A stretch of DNA of 64,000 nucleotides, taken from contig CANHRG010000002.1 of assembly GCA_947463785.1 (NCBI GenBank), positions 248,001 through 312,000 of the forward strand. The letters run 5' to 3'. Below, piece by piece: positions 16,672 to 26,071 of the stretch; within the stretch, counting starts at the first letter, position 1; every line of letters starts with the position of its first letter. The notes beneath the pieces are model-generated. The model saw only the letters and a program-made list of their open reading frames with translations, searched no databases and had not been told where the DNA came from. The stretch comes from Sphingobacteriaceae bacterium (lineage in GTDB: Bacteria > Bacteroidota > Bacteroidia > Sphingobacteriales > Sphingobacteriaceae). Both the position numbers and the translations under genes were made by a program.

Positions 16672-18567
16672 TTAAACGAAAAAATATTCGCCCTGTGTTT
16701 TGATTTGACCCGAATCTAATAATATCCGGAACTGAGCCAAACGTTCATCTTCTGTACCAATTTGCAATTTTGGAATCAATTCTTCCAACTTATGCGATTT
16801 TAAACCTAATACAGAAATGATTTCCTGTCGGATAGCTTCCATTTGTTCAGGATATTTTGCTTTCTTTTTCTGCTCAATGCACCAATCACAAACGCCACAA
16901 AAACCGGCATTTTGCTCATTAAAATAGTTTAATAATTGCTGCGACCTACAAACATCGGTTTGCGCATATTGAATAACAGCTGAAATTTGCTGACGATGAA
17001 TTTGCTGACGCTCTTTTAAAAACTGATGATCTATGGCAAGGTGATCGCGGTCCATCCTTGGCCTTAAAAACTGGAGCTGCGGTTTATCGGTTTGGGGCAT
17101 ATAGCTCACTAAATCCATATCCTGCATTTTAGCCAACAGCTCTCTAACCTCCAGAGTACTTAAGTCTGCCCTTTTTGAAATTTCTGATTCCTTAATGTTT
17201 GTAAAATGTTCGAATAAACCACCGTACGAACGTAAAAGTGTTTTCACAAGAGTATCGTAAACCGGTTCACTTATCTGTAGTTTATAAATTGTCTCTTGGT
17301 CTACTGTGATTTTCAGCCTGGATGGAAGGTAAACCGATTCACTCAAAGCAATGTGCTCTTCTCTTTCCAAAATTTTTAAAGCACTAAGGGTTTTCAAAAC
17401 TTCTAATTGGTATCGCTTGCAAAAATCAGCCAATTCAAAATCATAAATTAAACCCTCACCTGCACCATAAGCTAACTGAAAATAATTACCCAAGTGATGA
17501 TAAACCTGCTGAATTTCCTGAATTGAGGGTGAACTTTGCGATAAATTCTTCTCCAACTGCAAAATATCAGACTGGTTATACAACAAAACGGCATACGCTT
17601 TGTGCTCATCCCGTCCCGCTCTACCAGCTTCTTGGTAATAGGCTTCCAGACTTTCCGGCAAATCTAAATGAACAACATAGCGTACATCTGGCTTATCAAT
17701 ACCCATTCCAAAAGCATTGGTGGCTACTATCAGCGGCACCTTTCCACTTTTCCAATCGTCTTGACGTTGATTACGTTCTTCCGCAGATAATCCCGCATGG
17801 TAATGTGCAGCCGGAATACCTTGGACTTGTAGTTGGCGAGCCACTTCTTGCGTTTCACGTCGGTTTCGTACATAAATAATTCCACTCCCTTTTACCGATT
17901 GAATAACTTTGAGTAAACGCCTAAACTTGTTTTCTTCGTTAGCCACCACATAACTCAAATTGGCACGCTCAAAAGATTTGCGAAAAACCTGAAAACCTTT
18001 GCGAAAAGCCAGTTTTGTGCTAATATCTGCAGCTACTTTTTCGGTAGCCGTTGCTGTTAAAGCCAATATTTGCACTTTAGGATGCAATTCGCGTAAAGAA
18101 GCCAAATGCAGGTAAGGCGGCCTGAAATCGTAACCCCATTGCGAAATACAATGGGCCTCGTCAATGGCAAACAAATTCACGTTCATGTGTCGAATTCGTT
18201 CCTGAACCAAGGGAGAAAGTAATCGTTCTGGAGATAGGTATAAGAACTTTACCGGGCCGTAAATGCAGTTATCGAGTAAAATATCAATCTCTCTTTTACC
18301 CATACCCGAAAAGATGGCGACTGCTTCAATCCCTCTTTTTTTCAGGTTTTCTACCTGATCTTTCATGAGAGCAATTAGTGGCGAAACAACCACACAAATT
18401 CCATCCTGAGCCATTGCCGGAACTTGAAAACAGATGGATTTCCCTCCTCCTGTTGGCATCAAGGCCAGGGTATCGTGTCCATCCAAAACCGATTGGATGA
18501 TCTCTTCCTGCAAAGGCCGGAAGGCATCATACCCCCAATAGTGCTTTAAAACTTCGTGGATGGACAT
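16672..18567 (-). CDS. RecQ family DNA helicase, short form without HRDC
   Basis: ATP-dependent 3'-5' DNA helicase of 631 residues. Seen: LMPTGGGKSICFQVPA (motif I), AIDEAHCISQWGYDFRP (motif II), LTATAT, GIIYVRNRRETQ, NAFGMGIDKPDVRYV and QEAGRAGRD (motif VI), then the RecQ zinc-binding set (CRSQQLLNYFNEQ, CGVCDWC). After the winged-helix region it ends without the HRDC domain. A longer paralog with HRDC is at 26072-28261, so this copy is probably specialised. It starts 8 nt after the BaiN-like gene. Confidence 0.95.
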   Translation of the reverse strand: MSIHEVLKHYWGYDAFRPLQEEIIQSVLDGHDTLALMPTGGGKSICFQVPAMAQDGICVVVSPLIALMKDQVENLKKRGIEAVAIFSGMGKREIDILLDNCIYGPVKFLYLSPERLLSPLVQERIRHMNVNLFAIDEAHCISQWGYDFRPPYLHLASLRELHPKVQILALTATATEKVAADISTKLAFRKGFQVFRKSFERANLSYVVANEENKFRRLLKVIQSVKGSGIIYVRNRRETQEVARQLQVQGIPAAHYHAGLSAEERNQRQDDWKSGKVPLIVATNAFGMGIDKPDVRYVVHLDLPESLEAYYQEAGRAGRDEHKAYAVLLYNQSDILQLEKNLSQSSPSIQEIQQVYHHLGNYFQLAYGAGEGLIYDFELADFCKRYQLEVLKTLSALKILEREEHIALSESVYLPSRLKITVDQETIYKLQISEPVYDTLVKTLLRSYGGLFEHFTNIKESEISKRADLSTLEVRELLAKMQDMDLVSYMPQTDKPQLQFLRPRMDRDHLAIDHQFLKERQQIHRQQISAVIQYAQTDVCRSQQLLNYFNEQNAGFCGVCDWCIEQKKKAKYPEQMEAIRQEIISVLGLKSHKLEELIPKLQIGTEDERLAQFRILLDSGQIKTQGEYFFV

Positions 18568-18575
18568 ATACTAAA

Positions 18576-19769
18576 TTAAAGATTTTGAGCAATGACGTAA
18601 CCACTAGCCCAGGCCCATTGAAAATTGTAACCACCCAACCAACCGGTTACATCCACACATTCGCCGCCAAAATACATACCGGACAATTTTTTAGCCTCCA
18701 AAGTTTTTGATGACAATTCCTCCGTACTCACACCACCACGCATCACTTCAGCTTTATCGTAACCTTTGTCGCCAGCAGGTTTCACCTTAAAATAATGAAT
18801 CCATTGCTTGATTGTTTCCAGATCAGAATTGCTTAATGAGGCCAGATTTTTATCAATTGGCAGGAATTTACCCATGGCATCGGCTAATTTTTTAGAATAA
18901 ATCGCACTCAAAAAAGTACCGAATTGCTGCTTACCATTCGCATTTCGTTGGGTAATAATAGCTTCCGCGATGTCGCCATGCGGATACAGATCGATTTCTA
19001 TGCTTTCTCCTGGCCGCCAGTAGGATGAGATCTGCAAAATAGCTGGTCCACTCAATCCCCAATGGGTAAACAAAATATTTTCTTCAAAACTGATTTCTTC
19101 ATTGCTTACTCGACAAAAAACTGTATTCCCCGAAAGTTGAGCGTACCATTCGGCATCTTTACCCGTGATGGTTAAAGGCACCAATGCAGGAGCCGTTTCG
19201 GTTAGTTCTAAACCAAAAGAACGAGCCGTACGTAAGGCAAAATCGCTAGCACCCATTTTGGCAATTGGCAAACCTCCAGAAGCCATCACTACTTTCGGCG
19301 TAATGATTTGCTGTTGTATTCCTTGATGCTCAAAAGTTATTTCAAAACCTTCAAAAACCTGCTTTACACTTTTCACTTCGGCTTCGGTCAGCATATCCTG
19401 ACCTAAATCTGTACACAGATTTTCAAATACAGCTACAATATCTTTCGCTTTATTGGTAGTTGGGAAAAGCTGACCTAACGTTTTTTCTTGACCTTCAATG
19501 CCATACGTTTCAAAAAAGGAAAGAGTATCGGCAACCGTCCATTGCGAAAATGCCGATTTACAGAAGTGCGGATTTTCAGAAATAAAATTATCTGCGGAAG
19601 CATACAAATTAGTGTAATTACACCGCCCGCCACCAGAAATCAGGATCTTGGCTCCCACTTTTTCATTCTTTTCAAGCACAAGGGTTTGCTTGCCCAAAAA
19701 TCCGGCCTGAACGGCACACATTAGGCCGCACGCACCTCCACCAATAATGATTGCGTCGTATTGCTTCAC
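18576..19769 (-). CDS. BaiN/HI0933-family FAD-dependent flavoprotein
   Basis: Predicted NAD(P)/FAD-dependent oxidoreductase of 397 residues, related to BaiN, HI0933 and aminoacetone oxidase-like proteins. Seen: the dinucleotide-binding IIIGGGACGLMCAVQAG at the N-terminus, VLEKNEKVGAKILISGGGRCN typical of the family, and the C-terminal FAD contact GGVSTEEL...GGECVDVTGWLGGYN. The start is GTG at 19769; no ATG lies upstream in frame. A one-mismatch -7 box TAAATTCG (19781-19774) is only 4 nt away. It heads an operon with recQ and is divergent from lepA. Confidence 0.92.
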   Translation of the reverse strand: MKQYDAIIIGGGACGLMCAVQAGFLGKQTLVLEKNEKVGAKILISGGGRCNYTNLYASADNFISENPHFCKSAFSQWTVADTLSFFETYGIEGQEKTLGQLFPTTNKAKDIVAVFENLCTDLGQDMLTEAEVKSVKQVFEGFEITFEHQGIQQQIITPKVVMASGGLPIAKMGASDFALRTARSFGLELTETAPALVPLTITGKDAEWYAQLSGNTVFCRVSNEEISFEENILFTHWGLSGPAILQISSYWRPGESIEIDLYPHGDIAEAIITQRNANGKQQFGTFLSAIYSKKLADAMGKFLPIDKNLASLSNSDLETIKQWIHYFKVKPAGDKGYDKAEVMRGGVSTEELSSKTLEAKKLSGMYFGGECVDVTGWLGGYNFQWAWASGYVIAQNL

Positions 19770-19842
19770 ATGGCGAATTTAGGCTTTAATTTTAAATGAC
19801 CGAAGAGAACAGAAAAGGCTGAATAATATGCCCCTAATCTCC

Positions 19843-19850
19843 TATATTTG
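19843..19850 (+). promoter_or_regulatory. -7 promoter element of lepA
   Basis: TATATTTG is a perfect TAnnTTTG match ending 8 nt before the lepA ATG. The transcript would start at or within a few bases of the start codon. Confidence 0.6.
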
Positions 19851-19858
19851 CGCTTCGA

Positions 19859-21646
19859 ATGAAGCATATACGTAACTTTTGCATTATTGCACACATCGAT
19901 CACGGAAAGAGCACTTTAGCCGATCGATTATTGGAGTACACCAACACCATTACCCAGCGTGAAGCTCAGGCTCAATTGCTAGACGATATGGATTTGGAAC
20001 GTGAACGGGGCATCACCATAAAAAGCCACGCCATCCAGATGAAGTACAAGCTGGACGGACAGGATTATGTGTTGAATCTGATTGATACGCCCGGACACGT
20101 GGATTTCTCGTATGAGGTTTCCCGCTCCATTGCTGCTTGTGAAGGCGCTTTGTTGATTGTAGATGCTTCGCAAGGTATTCAGGCTCAAACCATTTCCAAT
20201 TTGTATTTGGCGCTGGAGCACGACCTAGAGATTATTCCGATCCTCAATAAAATGGACTTGCCTGGGGCTATGCCAGAGGAAGTAAAAGATCAGATTGTAG
20301 ACCTGATTGGCTGTAAACGTGAAGAAATCATCCCGGCATCGGGCAAAACCGGTCAGGGTGTAGACGATATTTTAAAAGCCATTGTTGAACGAATTCCTGC
20401 ACCTGTTGGTGAACCTCAGGGCGAATTACAAGCATTGATTTTCGATTCGGTATTTAATTCATTCCGTGGTATTATTGCTTATTTCAAAGTAGAAAATGGT
20501 GAAATACGAAAAGGAGATAAAGTAAAATTCATCGCTACTGGTAAAGAATATTACGCTGAAGAGATTGGAATCTTGAAATTAAATCAAGAAGCCCGTGATG
20601 TGATTAAGACCGGTGATGTGGGTTATATCATTTCGGGCATTAAAGAAGCTCGTGAAGTTAAAGTGGGTGATACGATTACCCAGGTAAATCGACCGGCTAA
20701 AGAAGCCATTCAAGGATTTGAAGAGGTAAAACCGATGGTATTTGCGGGTATTTACCCGGTAGATACTGAAGATTACGAAGAATTGCGTGAAAGCATGGCG
20801 AAGCTCCAGCTGAACGATGCTTCCATTGTTTTCGAGCCGGAATCTTCAGCAGCATTGGGTTTTGGTTTTAGATGCGGGTTCTTGGGAATGCTCCACATGG
20901 AGATTATTCAGGAGCGTTTGGAACGCGAATTCGACATGACGGTAATTACTACCGTACCTAACGTATCCTACAAAGCTTATACCACAAAAAGCGAAGAAAT
21001 CTTGGTTAATAACCCCTCTGACCTGCCCGATCCTAGCAAATTAGAATATGTGGAGGAGCCTTACATCAAAGCCAGCATCATCACCAAGGCCGAATTTGTA
21101 GGTCCGGTAATGTCTTTATGTATTCAGAAAAGAGGAATAATCATTAATCAATCGTACCTGACTTCAGATCGTGTAGAATTGATTTTTGAAATGCCGATGG
21201 GTGAAATCGTTTTTGACTTTTACGATCGATTGAAAACCATTTCCAAAGGCTATGCATCTTTTGATTACCACCAGATTGGTTACCGCCAGTCGGATTTGGT
21301 AAAATTGGATATTCGTTTAAACAGCGAACCGGTAGATGCACTTTCATCGTTGATTCACCGCAGTAATTCGTACGATTTCGGTAAGAAGATTTGCGAAAAA
21401 TTGAAAGAATTACTGCCCCGCCAGCAGTTTGAAATTATTATTCAAGCCTCTATCGGAGCGAAAATTATTGCCCGTGAAACGGTGAAAGCTTTGCGTAAAG
21501 ACGTAACCGCAAAATGTTACGGTGGCGATATCACGCGTAAGCGAAAATTACTAGAAAAGCAGAAAAAAGGTAAAAAACGAATGCGCCAAGTTGGTAACGT
21601 AGAAATTCCACAATCGGCATTTATGGCTGTGTTAAAACTGGATTAA
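19859..21646 (+). CDS. lepA: Elongation factor 4 (LepA)
   Basis: Ribosomal GTPase that back-translocates or remodels stalled ribosomes. It has 595 residues, the normal length. Seen: [15 protein letters not shown] (G1), [12 protein letters not shown] (G2), [14 protein letters not shown] (G3) and NKMDLPGA (G4), then domains II, III, V and the LepA-specific C-terminus [18 protein letters not shown]. It is probably cotranscribed with folD, which begins 1 nt after the stop. Confidence 0.98.
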   Translation: MKHIRNFCIIAHIDHGKSTLADRLLEYTNTITQREAQAQLLDDMDLERERGITIKSHAIQMKYKLDGQDYVLNLIDTPGHVDFSYEVSRSIAACEGALLIVDASQGIQAQTISNLYLALEHDLEIIPILNKMDLPGAMPEEVKDQIVDLIGCKREEIIPASGKTGQGVDDILKAIVERIPAPVGEPQGELQALIFDSVFNSFRGIIAYFKVENGEIRKGDKVKFIATGKEYYAEEIGILKLNQEARDVIKTGDVGYIISGIKEAREVKVGDTITQVNRPAKEAIQGFEEVKPMVFAGIYPVDTEDYEELRESMAKLQLNDASIVFEPESSAALGFGFRCGFLGMLHMEIIQERLEREFDMTVITTVPNVSYKAYTTKSEEILVNNPSDLPDPSKLEYVEEPYIKASIITKAEFVGPVMSLCIQKRGIIINQSYLTSDRVELIFEMPMGEIVFDFYDRLKTISKGYASFDYHQIGYRQSDLVKLDIRLNSEPVDALSSLIHRSNSYDFGKKICEKLKELLPRQQFEIIIQASIGAKIIARETVKALRKDVTAKCYGGDITRKRKLLEKQKKGKKRMRQVGNVEIPQSAFMAVLKLD

Positions 21647-21647
21647 C

Positions 21648-22529
21648 ATGCAATTATTAGACGGAAAATACGTTTCGAATAAGCTGAAGCAAGAAATTGC
21701 AGTCGAAGCTGTCGAATTAGCTCAAAAATTGGGTCGAAAACCTCATTTGGTAGCTATTTTGGTCGGGCATGATGGTGGCAGCGAAACTTATGTGGCCAGC
21801 AAGATGAAAAATTGCGAAACTGTTGGTTTCCGTTCTACGCTCATTCGTTTTGAAAATACCGTTACCGAAACTGAACTTTTACATCAAATCGAAAAACTAA
21901 ATCTTGATCATGAGGTTGACGGTTTGATCGTCCAATTACCCTTACCCAGCCACATTGATCCAGAACGGGTAACCGAAGCGATTGACTACCGAAAAGATGT
22001 GGATGGCTTCCATCCTATTAACCTAGGTCGGATGCAGCGTAACCTGCCCTGCTTTATTCCGGCTACGCCTTATGGCATTACCCTAATACTCAAAGAATAC
22101 GGCATTGAAACTGCCGGTAAGCATTGTGTGGTGGTTGGCCGTAGTCAGATTGTTGGCTTGCCGATGAGTATTTTAATGGCCCGTAACAGCCAGCCCGGGA
22201 ATTGCACAGTAACACTTTGCCATAGTAAAACCGAAAATATTGCCAGCTATACCCAAAATGCAGATATTTTAATCGTTGCCATCGGTAAAAAGAACTTTAT
22301 CACCGCCGATATGGTTAAGAAAGATGCAGTAGTAATAGATGTGGGTATGAATCGGGAAAGCTCAAACGAGACTAAATCCGGGTTTAAATTATATGGCGAT
22401 GTAGATTTTGAAGCAGTAGCATCTAAAGCTTCCTGGATTACACCCGTACCGGGTGGTGTTGGTCTAATGACCATAGTGGGCTTATTAAAAAACACGCTCT
22501 CTGCGGCGAGAAAAGAAATTTACGTTTAA
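21648..22529 (+). CDS. folD: Bifunctional methylene-THF dehydrogenase/methenyl-THF cyclohydrolase
   Basis: Interconverts 5,10-methylene- and 10-formyl-tetrahydrofolate. It has 293 residues. Seen: [20 protein letters not shown] with the catalytic lysine region, [27 protein letters not shown] and [20 protein letters not shown] (NADP site), and the end [19 protein letters not shown]. It lies 1 nt after lepA. Its TAA overlaps the TAA of the convergent NTF2-like gene by four bases (22526-22529). Confidence 0.98.
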   Translation: MQLLDGKYVSNKLKQEIAVEAVELAQKLGRKPHLVAILVGHDGGSETYVASKMKNCETVGFRSTLIRFENTVTETELLHQIEKLNLDHEVDGLIVQLPLPSHIDPERVTEAIDYRKDVDGFHPINLGRMQRNLPCFIPATPYGITLILKEYGIETAGKHCVVVGRSQIVGLPMSILMARNSQPGNCTVTLCHSKTENIASYTQNADILIVAIGKKNFITADMVKKDAVVIDVGMNRESSNETKSGFKLYGDVDFEAVASKASWITPVPGGVGLMTIVGLLKNTLSAARKEIYV

Positions 22530-22996
22530 AACTCCAACCAGGCTTCCGGCAATTTAAAGTCTTTACTCTCGTCACACCAGATGACGGAAGAAATCAGCCA
22601 TTTTTCTTCTTTTAAAATAAACTGAATCATACAGATGCCTTTTTTCCATGTTACATCAGCATTTTTTGTGTTACTAAACTCGTAAACACTCATCCTTTGG
22701 GCCAGAGTACCAAAAACCTGCGTATGATCTGCAATTTCCTGTTGGACAAAATAATCGGCATTCCCAGACTCAATTTGTTTCATTAAGGCCTGAATGAAAC
22801 TACTGAGTGTAAATTCCATGGTTTGCGCAAAAGAATGATCGATTAAATGTCCTTCTCCGAAGAATAATTCTTTCAAAGCATCCAAATTCGGAAAATGCTC
22901 CGCATCAAAGCCTTTGTACAAATAAAAATGTTCCGTTAGGTGATCTATTTGCTGAATTTGGGCCTCCAGATCCGCTTGATTAACTGTTTGAACCAT
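22526..22996 (-). CDS. NTF2-like (SnoaL-type) protein
   Basis: Small cytosolic protein of 156 residues with a nuclear transport factor 2-like fold by pattern: a helical N-terminus ([17 protein letters not shown]), then [25 protein letters not shown] and a final strand pair [12 protein letters not shown]. No catalytic assignment is possible. ATG 22996 was chosen; an in-frame ATG at 23008 adds MERI. Its first 52 nt overlap the end of the Rieske gene in another frame, so the two are translated from one message. It converges with folD by a four-base stop overlap. Confidence 0.75.
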   Translation of the reverse strand: MVQTVNQADLEAQIQQIDHLTEHFYLYKGFDAEHFPNLDALKELFFGEGHLIDHSFAQTMEFTLSSFIQALMKQIESGNADYFVQQEIADHTQVFGTLAQRMSVYEFSNTKNADVTWKKGICMIQFILKEEKWLISSVIWCDESKDFKLPEAWLEF

Positions 22997-23319
22997 GATT
23001 CTTTCCATCCGATATAAATTCCATCTTGGCGGATTTGGAGCGGATAAGTATCGATATAATCATCCTGACCGGGTGCACCTTTTCCACTTTGCAAATCATA
23101 TTCATAACGATGAAAAGGGCAAATTAGTTTGCCATTTTTACACCAACCCTGCGATAGGTCGGCTCCTGCATGTGGACATTTAGCTTGCGTTGCAAACCAG
23201 CGATCCTCAGTTTTGATCAAGCAAATGCGTTTTTTATTTACCTGAACAGATTTTACAAAATCATCATCGGGTAGTATTTCTAATTCAGAAAGCTTTATCC
23301 ATCTCAATTGCCGGGCCAT
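22945..23319 (-). CDS. Rieske [2Fe-2S] ferredoxin-like protein
   Basis: Electron-transfer protein of 124 residues with a single Rieske domain. Seen: CPHAGADLSQGWCKNGKL and CPFHRYEYDLQSG, giving the C-x-H and C-x2-H ligands of the [2Fe-2S] cluster. The absence of a signal peptide suggests a cytosolic ferredoxin of the NirD/dioxygenase type. Its partner oxidoreductase is not evident nearby. It is followed by the overlapping NTF2-like gene and is divergent from queE. Confidence 0.9.
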   Translation of the reverse strand: MARQLRWIKLSELEILPDDDFVKSVQVNKKRICLIKTEDRWFATQAKCPHAGADLSQGWCKNGKLICPFHRYEYDLQSGKGAPGQDDYIDTYPLQIRQDGIYIGWKESWFKQLIKRIWRPKFSK

Positions 23320-23324
23320 ATCTG

Positions 23325-23332
23325 TATATTTG
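23325..23332 (+). promoter_or_regulatory. -7 promoter element of queE
   Basis: TATATTTG is a perfect TAnnTTTG match 17 nt before the queE ATG at 23350. It supports that start over the in-frame ATG at 23308, which would lie upstream of the promoter. Confidence 0.6.
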
Positions 23333-23349
23333 TCCCTCTAATTTACGTT

Positions 23350-23973
23350 ATGCCGCACCAAATTCCAGCCGATGGCTCTTTATTACCGCTCATGGAAGAG
23401 TTCTACACCATTCAGGGTGAAGGATTCAATACCGGAAAAGCGGCCTATTTTATCCGCCTTGGTGGCTGCGATGTTGGTTGCCACTGGTGTGATGTAAAAG
23501 AAAGCTGGGATGCCGAATTGCACCCACTTACGCCTGCTGATGAGATTGTGAAGAATGCCGGAAAATATCCCGGAAAAGCAGTAGTGATTACCGGAGGCGA
23601 ACCTTTACTGTACAATTTAGATTATTTAACCGCCGAACTCCAAAAAAAAGGCATCAAAACCTTTATTGAAACTTCGGGAGCTTATCCCCTTTCGGGCAAT
23701 TGGGATTGGATCTGTTTATCGCCAAAAAAATTCAAATCACCACGACCTGATATTTTACCCTTGGCAGGAGAACTAAAAGTGATCGTATTTAATAAAAGTG
23801 ATTTCGCCTGGGCAGAAGAGCATGCTCAGCATGTATCTCCAACTTGCAAATTGTATTTACAACCAGAATGGTCGAAAGCGGCCGAAATGACTCCGCTAAT
23901 TATTGATTACGTAATGGAAAACCCAAGATGGGAAATTTCTTTACAAACACACAAATACTTAAACATCCCCTAA
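23350..23973 (+). CDS. queE: 7-carboxy-7-deazaguanine synthase (QueE)
   Basis: Radical SAM enzyme that converts carboxy-tetrahydropterin to 7-carboxy-7-deazaguanine for queuosine synthesis. It has 207 residues. Seen: FYTIQGEGFNTGKAAYFIRL, the cluster motif CDVGCHWC (CxxxCxxC), VVITGGEPLLY and the end WEISLQTHKYLNIP, which is typical of the family. ATG 23350 gives MPHQIPADG. queG lies 35 kb away at 58865. Its stop overlaps the next ATG by one base (TAATG). Confidence 0.95.
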   Translation: MPHQIPADGSLLPLMEEFYTIQGEGFNTGKAAYFIRLGGCDVGCHWCDVKESWDAELHPLTPADEIVKNAGKYPGKAVVITGGEPLLYNLDYLTAELQKKGIKTFIETSGAYPLSGNWDWICLSPKKFKSPRPDILPLAGELKVIVFNKSDFAWAEEHAQHVSPTCKLYLQPEWSKAAEMTPLIIDYVMENPRWEISLQTHKYLNIP

Positions 23974-24746
23974 TGATGAAAAAACTAAAAACACTTTTTA
24001 CCCTTGTATTGGGTTTATTAAGTATGGAAATTGCATTTGCTCAAGGCGGAAATGTTAAATACAAAGACGGCAATACCGCTTTAGAAGGTTATCTGGTAAA
24101 AACCAAAGCCGGTGCTCCGGGCGTGGTTATTTTACACCAATGGATGGGCTTAAGTGAGCACGAAAGAAATTCAGCGAATAAACTTGCTCAATTAGGCTAT
24201 AATGCCTTGGCGGCAGATGTATATGGCGAAGGTATTCGTCCGAAAAATGTTCCAGAAGCGGGTCAATTAGCCGGCAGCTACAAAAAAGATTATCAATTGT
24301 ACCAATCGCGAATCAAAGCTGCAATCGCCGAACTGATTAAACAGGGTGCTGATCCGAAGCGCATTGCCGTAATGGGGTATTGCTTTGGCGGAACCGGTGC
24401 CATTGAGGCTGCTCGTGGCGCATTGCCTATTGTCGGAGCTATCTCATTTCACGGATCTCTGTTAAAAGACAAAGCTCGGCCAAATGGTGCAATCCAAACT
24501 CAAGTATTGGTTTTACACGGTGCAGATGATCCATACGAAACTGAAGCTGAAATCAAAGATTTTCAGCAAGAAATGCGTGAAGCTAAGGCCGAGTGGGAAA
24601 TGGTATATTATGCCAATGCAGTCCATGCCTTTACCCAAATTGCAGCCGGCAACGATAATTCAAAAGGTGCGGCCTATAATGCTTTAGCTGACAAACGATC
24701 TTGGGAACGCTTAAAATCATTTTTAACAGAGATCTTTACTAAATAA
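23973..24746 (+). CDS. Exported dienelactone hydrolase family protein
   Basis: Alpha/beta hydrolase of 257 residues with a signal peptide (MMKKLKTLFTLVLGLLSMEI, cleaved near AFAQ). Seen: VVILHQWMGLSEHERN near the oxyanion region, the nucleophile elbow GYCFGG with cysteine in the dienelactone hydrolase position, VLHGADDPY with the acid and NAVHAFT with the histidine. The triad is therefore Cys-Asp-His. The natural substrate is unknown. The start overlaps the queE stop by one base. Confidence 0.92.
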   Translation: MMKKLKTLFTLVLGLLSMEIAFAQGGNVKYKDGNTALEGYLVKTKAGAPGVVILHQWMGLSEHERNSANKLAQLGYNALAADVYGEGIRPKNVPEAGQLAGSYKKDYQLYQSRIKAAIAELIKQGADPKRIAVMGYCFGGTGAIEAARGALPIVGAISFHGSLLKDKARPNGAIQTQVLVLHGADDPYETEAEIKDFQQEMREAKAEWEMVYYANAVHAFTQIAAGNDNSKGAAYNALADKRSWERLKSFLTEIFTK

Positions 24747-24760
24747 ACCTAAACCCCCAA

Positions 24761-25189
24761 ATGGAACAAAATTTTAAAAACCACAGCCGTATGGTACCAG
24801 GCTACCATTACGTATTAAGTTTAATGTTACTGGCCGGCCTTATTGGCTCTATCATCAATTTATGCCAATCTGAAGGTACAGCTGCCTACTATTCAGCGTC
24901 TTTAATTACCTTATTATTTGTAGTTGCAGTTTTTATCGCTGCATTTACCCGCTCTTTTGCATTAAAAGCACAGGATCGTGCCATCAGAGCTGAAGAGAAT
25001 TTCAGACATTATGTTTTAACCGGCAAAGTTTTACCTGCGGGTTTAAGCATCAGACAGATTGTGGGCTTACGCTTTGCCTCAGATGCTGAGATGCCAAAAT
25101 TGGCTGAAAAAGCTGCTAAAGAAGGCTTAAGTGAAAAAGCCATTAAACAAGAGATTAAAAACTGGAAAGCCGATACGTATCGGGTATAA
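24761..25189 (+). CDS. DUF6526-type small membrane protein
   Basis: Protein of 142 residues with two hydrophobic segments (about 16-35 and 47-66) and a charged cytosolic tail. The motif FRHYVLTGKVLPAGLSIRQI and RFASDAEMPKLAEKA resemble the DUF6526 family of Bacteroidota; the function is unknown. It follows the dienelactone hydrolase gene by 14 nt and ends before a strong bidirectional terminator, so it closes the queE operon. Confidence 0.8.
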   Translation: MEQNFKNHSRMVPGYHYVLSLMLLAGLIGSIINLCQSEGTAAYYSASLITLLFVVAVFIAAFTRSFALKAQDRAIRAEENFRHYVLTGKVLPAGLSIRQIVGLRFASDAEMPKLAEKAAKEGLSEKAIKQEIKNWKADTYRV

Positions 25190-25209
25190 TTCCGAATAAA
25201 TTAAAAGAA

Positions 25210-25237
25210 AAAGGCGATAAGAAATATTATCGCCTTT
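25210..25237. terminator. Bidirectional terminator between DUF6526 gene and kdsA
   Basis: A perfect 11-bp stem AAAGGCGATAA / TTATCGCCTTT with T-runs on both strands, placed between convergent genes. Confidence 0.92.
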
Positions 25238-25255
25238 TTTAATGCTTAAAACAAA

Positions 25256-26071
25256 TTACAGGATTGAGTGACGAACTCTGAGTAATTTGGCAAGTAATGT
25301 TTCCAGTTGGTCTAAAGGTAGCATATTAGCACCGTCAGATTTGGCATTTGCCGGATCTGGATGCGTTTCAATAAACAAACCATCGGCACCTACGGCAATA
25401 GCTGCTTTTGCAATAGTTTCGATTAATGCAGGTTTACCGCCAGTAACGCCGCTACCCTGATTGGGTTGCTGTAAGGAATGGGTACAATCCATCACCACCG
25501 GAACGCCAAATTCACGCATTTCAGGGATGCCTCTAAAATCAACGATCAAATCCTGATAACCAAAAGTATTACCGCGATCGGTTAAAATTACATTTGGGTT
25601 GCCCGAATCTTTAACCTTATCAACCGCAAATTTCATAGAACCCGCAGAGAGGAATTGACCTTTCTTGATATTAATGGCCTTCCCTGTATTGGCAGCAGCT
25701 ACCAATAAATCGGTTTGGCGACATAAAAACGCAGGTATTTGTAAAACATCTACATATTCTGCAGCCATGGCTGCTTCTCCACTTTCGTGGATATCGGTAA
25801 CGGTGGGCACACCAAACTCCTTGCTCACTTTAGCTAAAATTTTCAGCGCTTTTTCGTCACCAATGCCGGTAAATGAATCAATTCGTGATCGGTTGGCCTT
25901 ACGGTACGATCCTTTAAAGATGTAAGGAATCTGCAGTTTATCGGTAATGGTTACAATTCGCTCAGCAATGCGAAGCGCAATCTCTTCTCCTTCAATGGCG
26001 CAAGGTCCGGCCAATAAAAAAAAATTGTTTGTATCGGTAAATTTGATTTGGGGTATATTTTTCAGGTTCAT
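25256..26071 (-). CDS. kdsA: 3-deoxy-8-phosphooctulonate synthase
   Basis: Condenses arabinose 5-phosphate with phosphoenolpyruvate to Kdo 8-phosphate for lipopolysaccharide. It has 271 residues. Seen: FFLLAGPCAIEGEE, FKGSYRKANRSRIDSFTG, GFGVPTVTDIHES-like region, DVLQIPAFLCRQTDLL and VMDCTHSLQQPNQGSGVTGG. The ATG directly follows the RecQ stop (TAAATG), implying cotranscription and coupling with a helicase gene, an odd pairing. kdsD lies divergent on the far side of recQ. Confidence 0.97.
   Translation of the reverse strand: MNLKNIPQIKFTDTNNFFLLAGPCAIEGEEIALRIAERIVTITDKLQIPYIFKGSYRKANRSRIDSFTGIGDEKALKILAKVSKEFGVPTVTDIHESGEAAMAAEYVDVLQIPAFLCRQTDLLVAAANTGKAINIKKGQFLSAGSMKFAVDKVKDSGNPNVILTDRGNTFGYQDLIVDFRGIPEMREFGVPVVMDCTHSLQQPNQGSGVTGGKPALIETIAKAAIAVGADGLFIETHPDPANAKSDGANMLPLDQLETLLAKLLRVRHSIL

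Noticed and set aside
23325-23350. preQ1 riboswitch before queE
   Set aside because: The predicted leader is only about 10-15 nt, too short for the aptamer.
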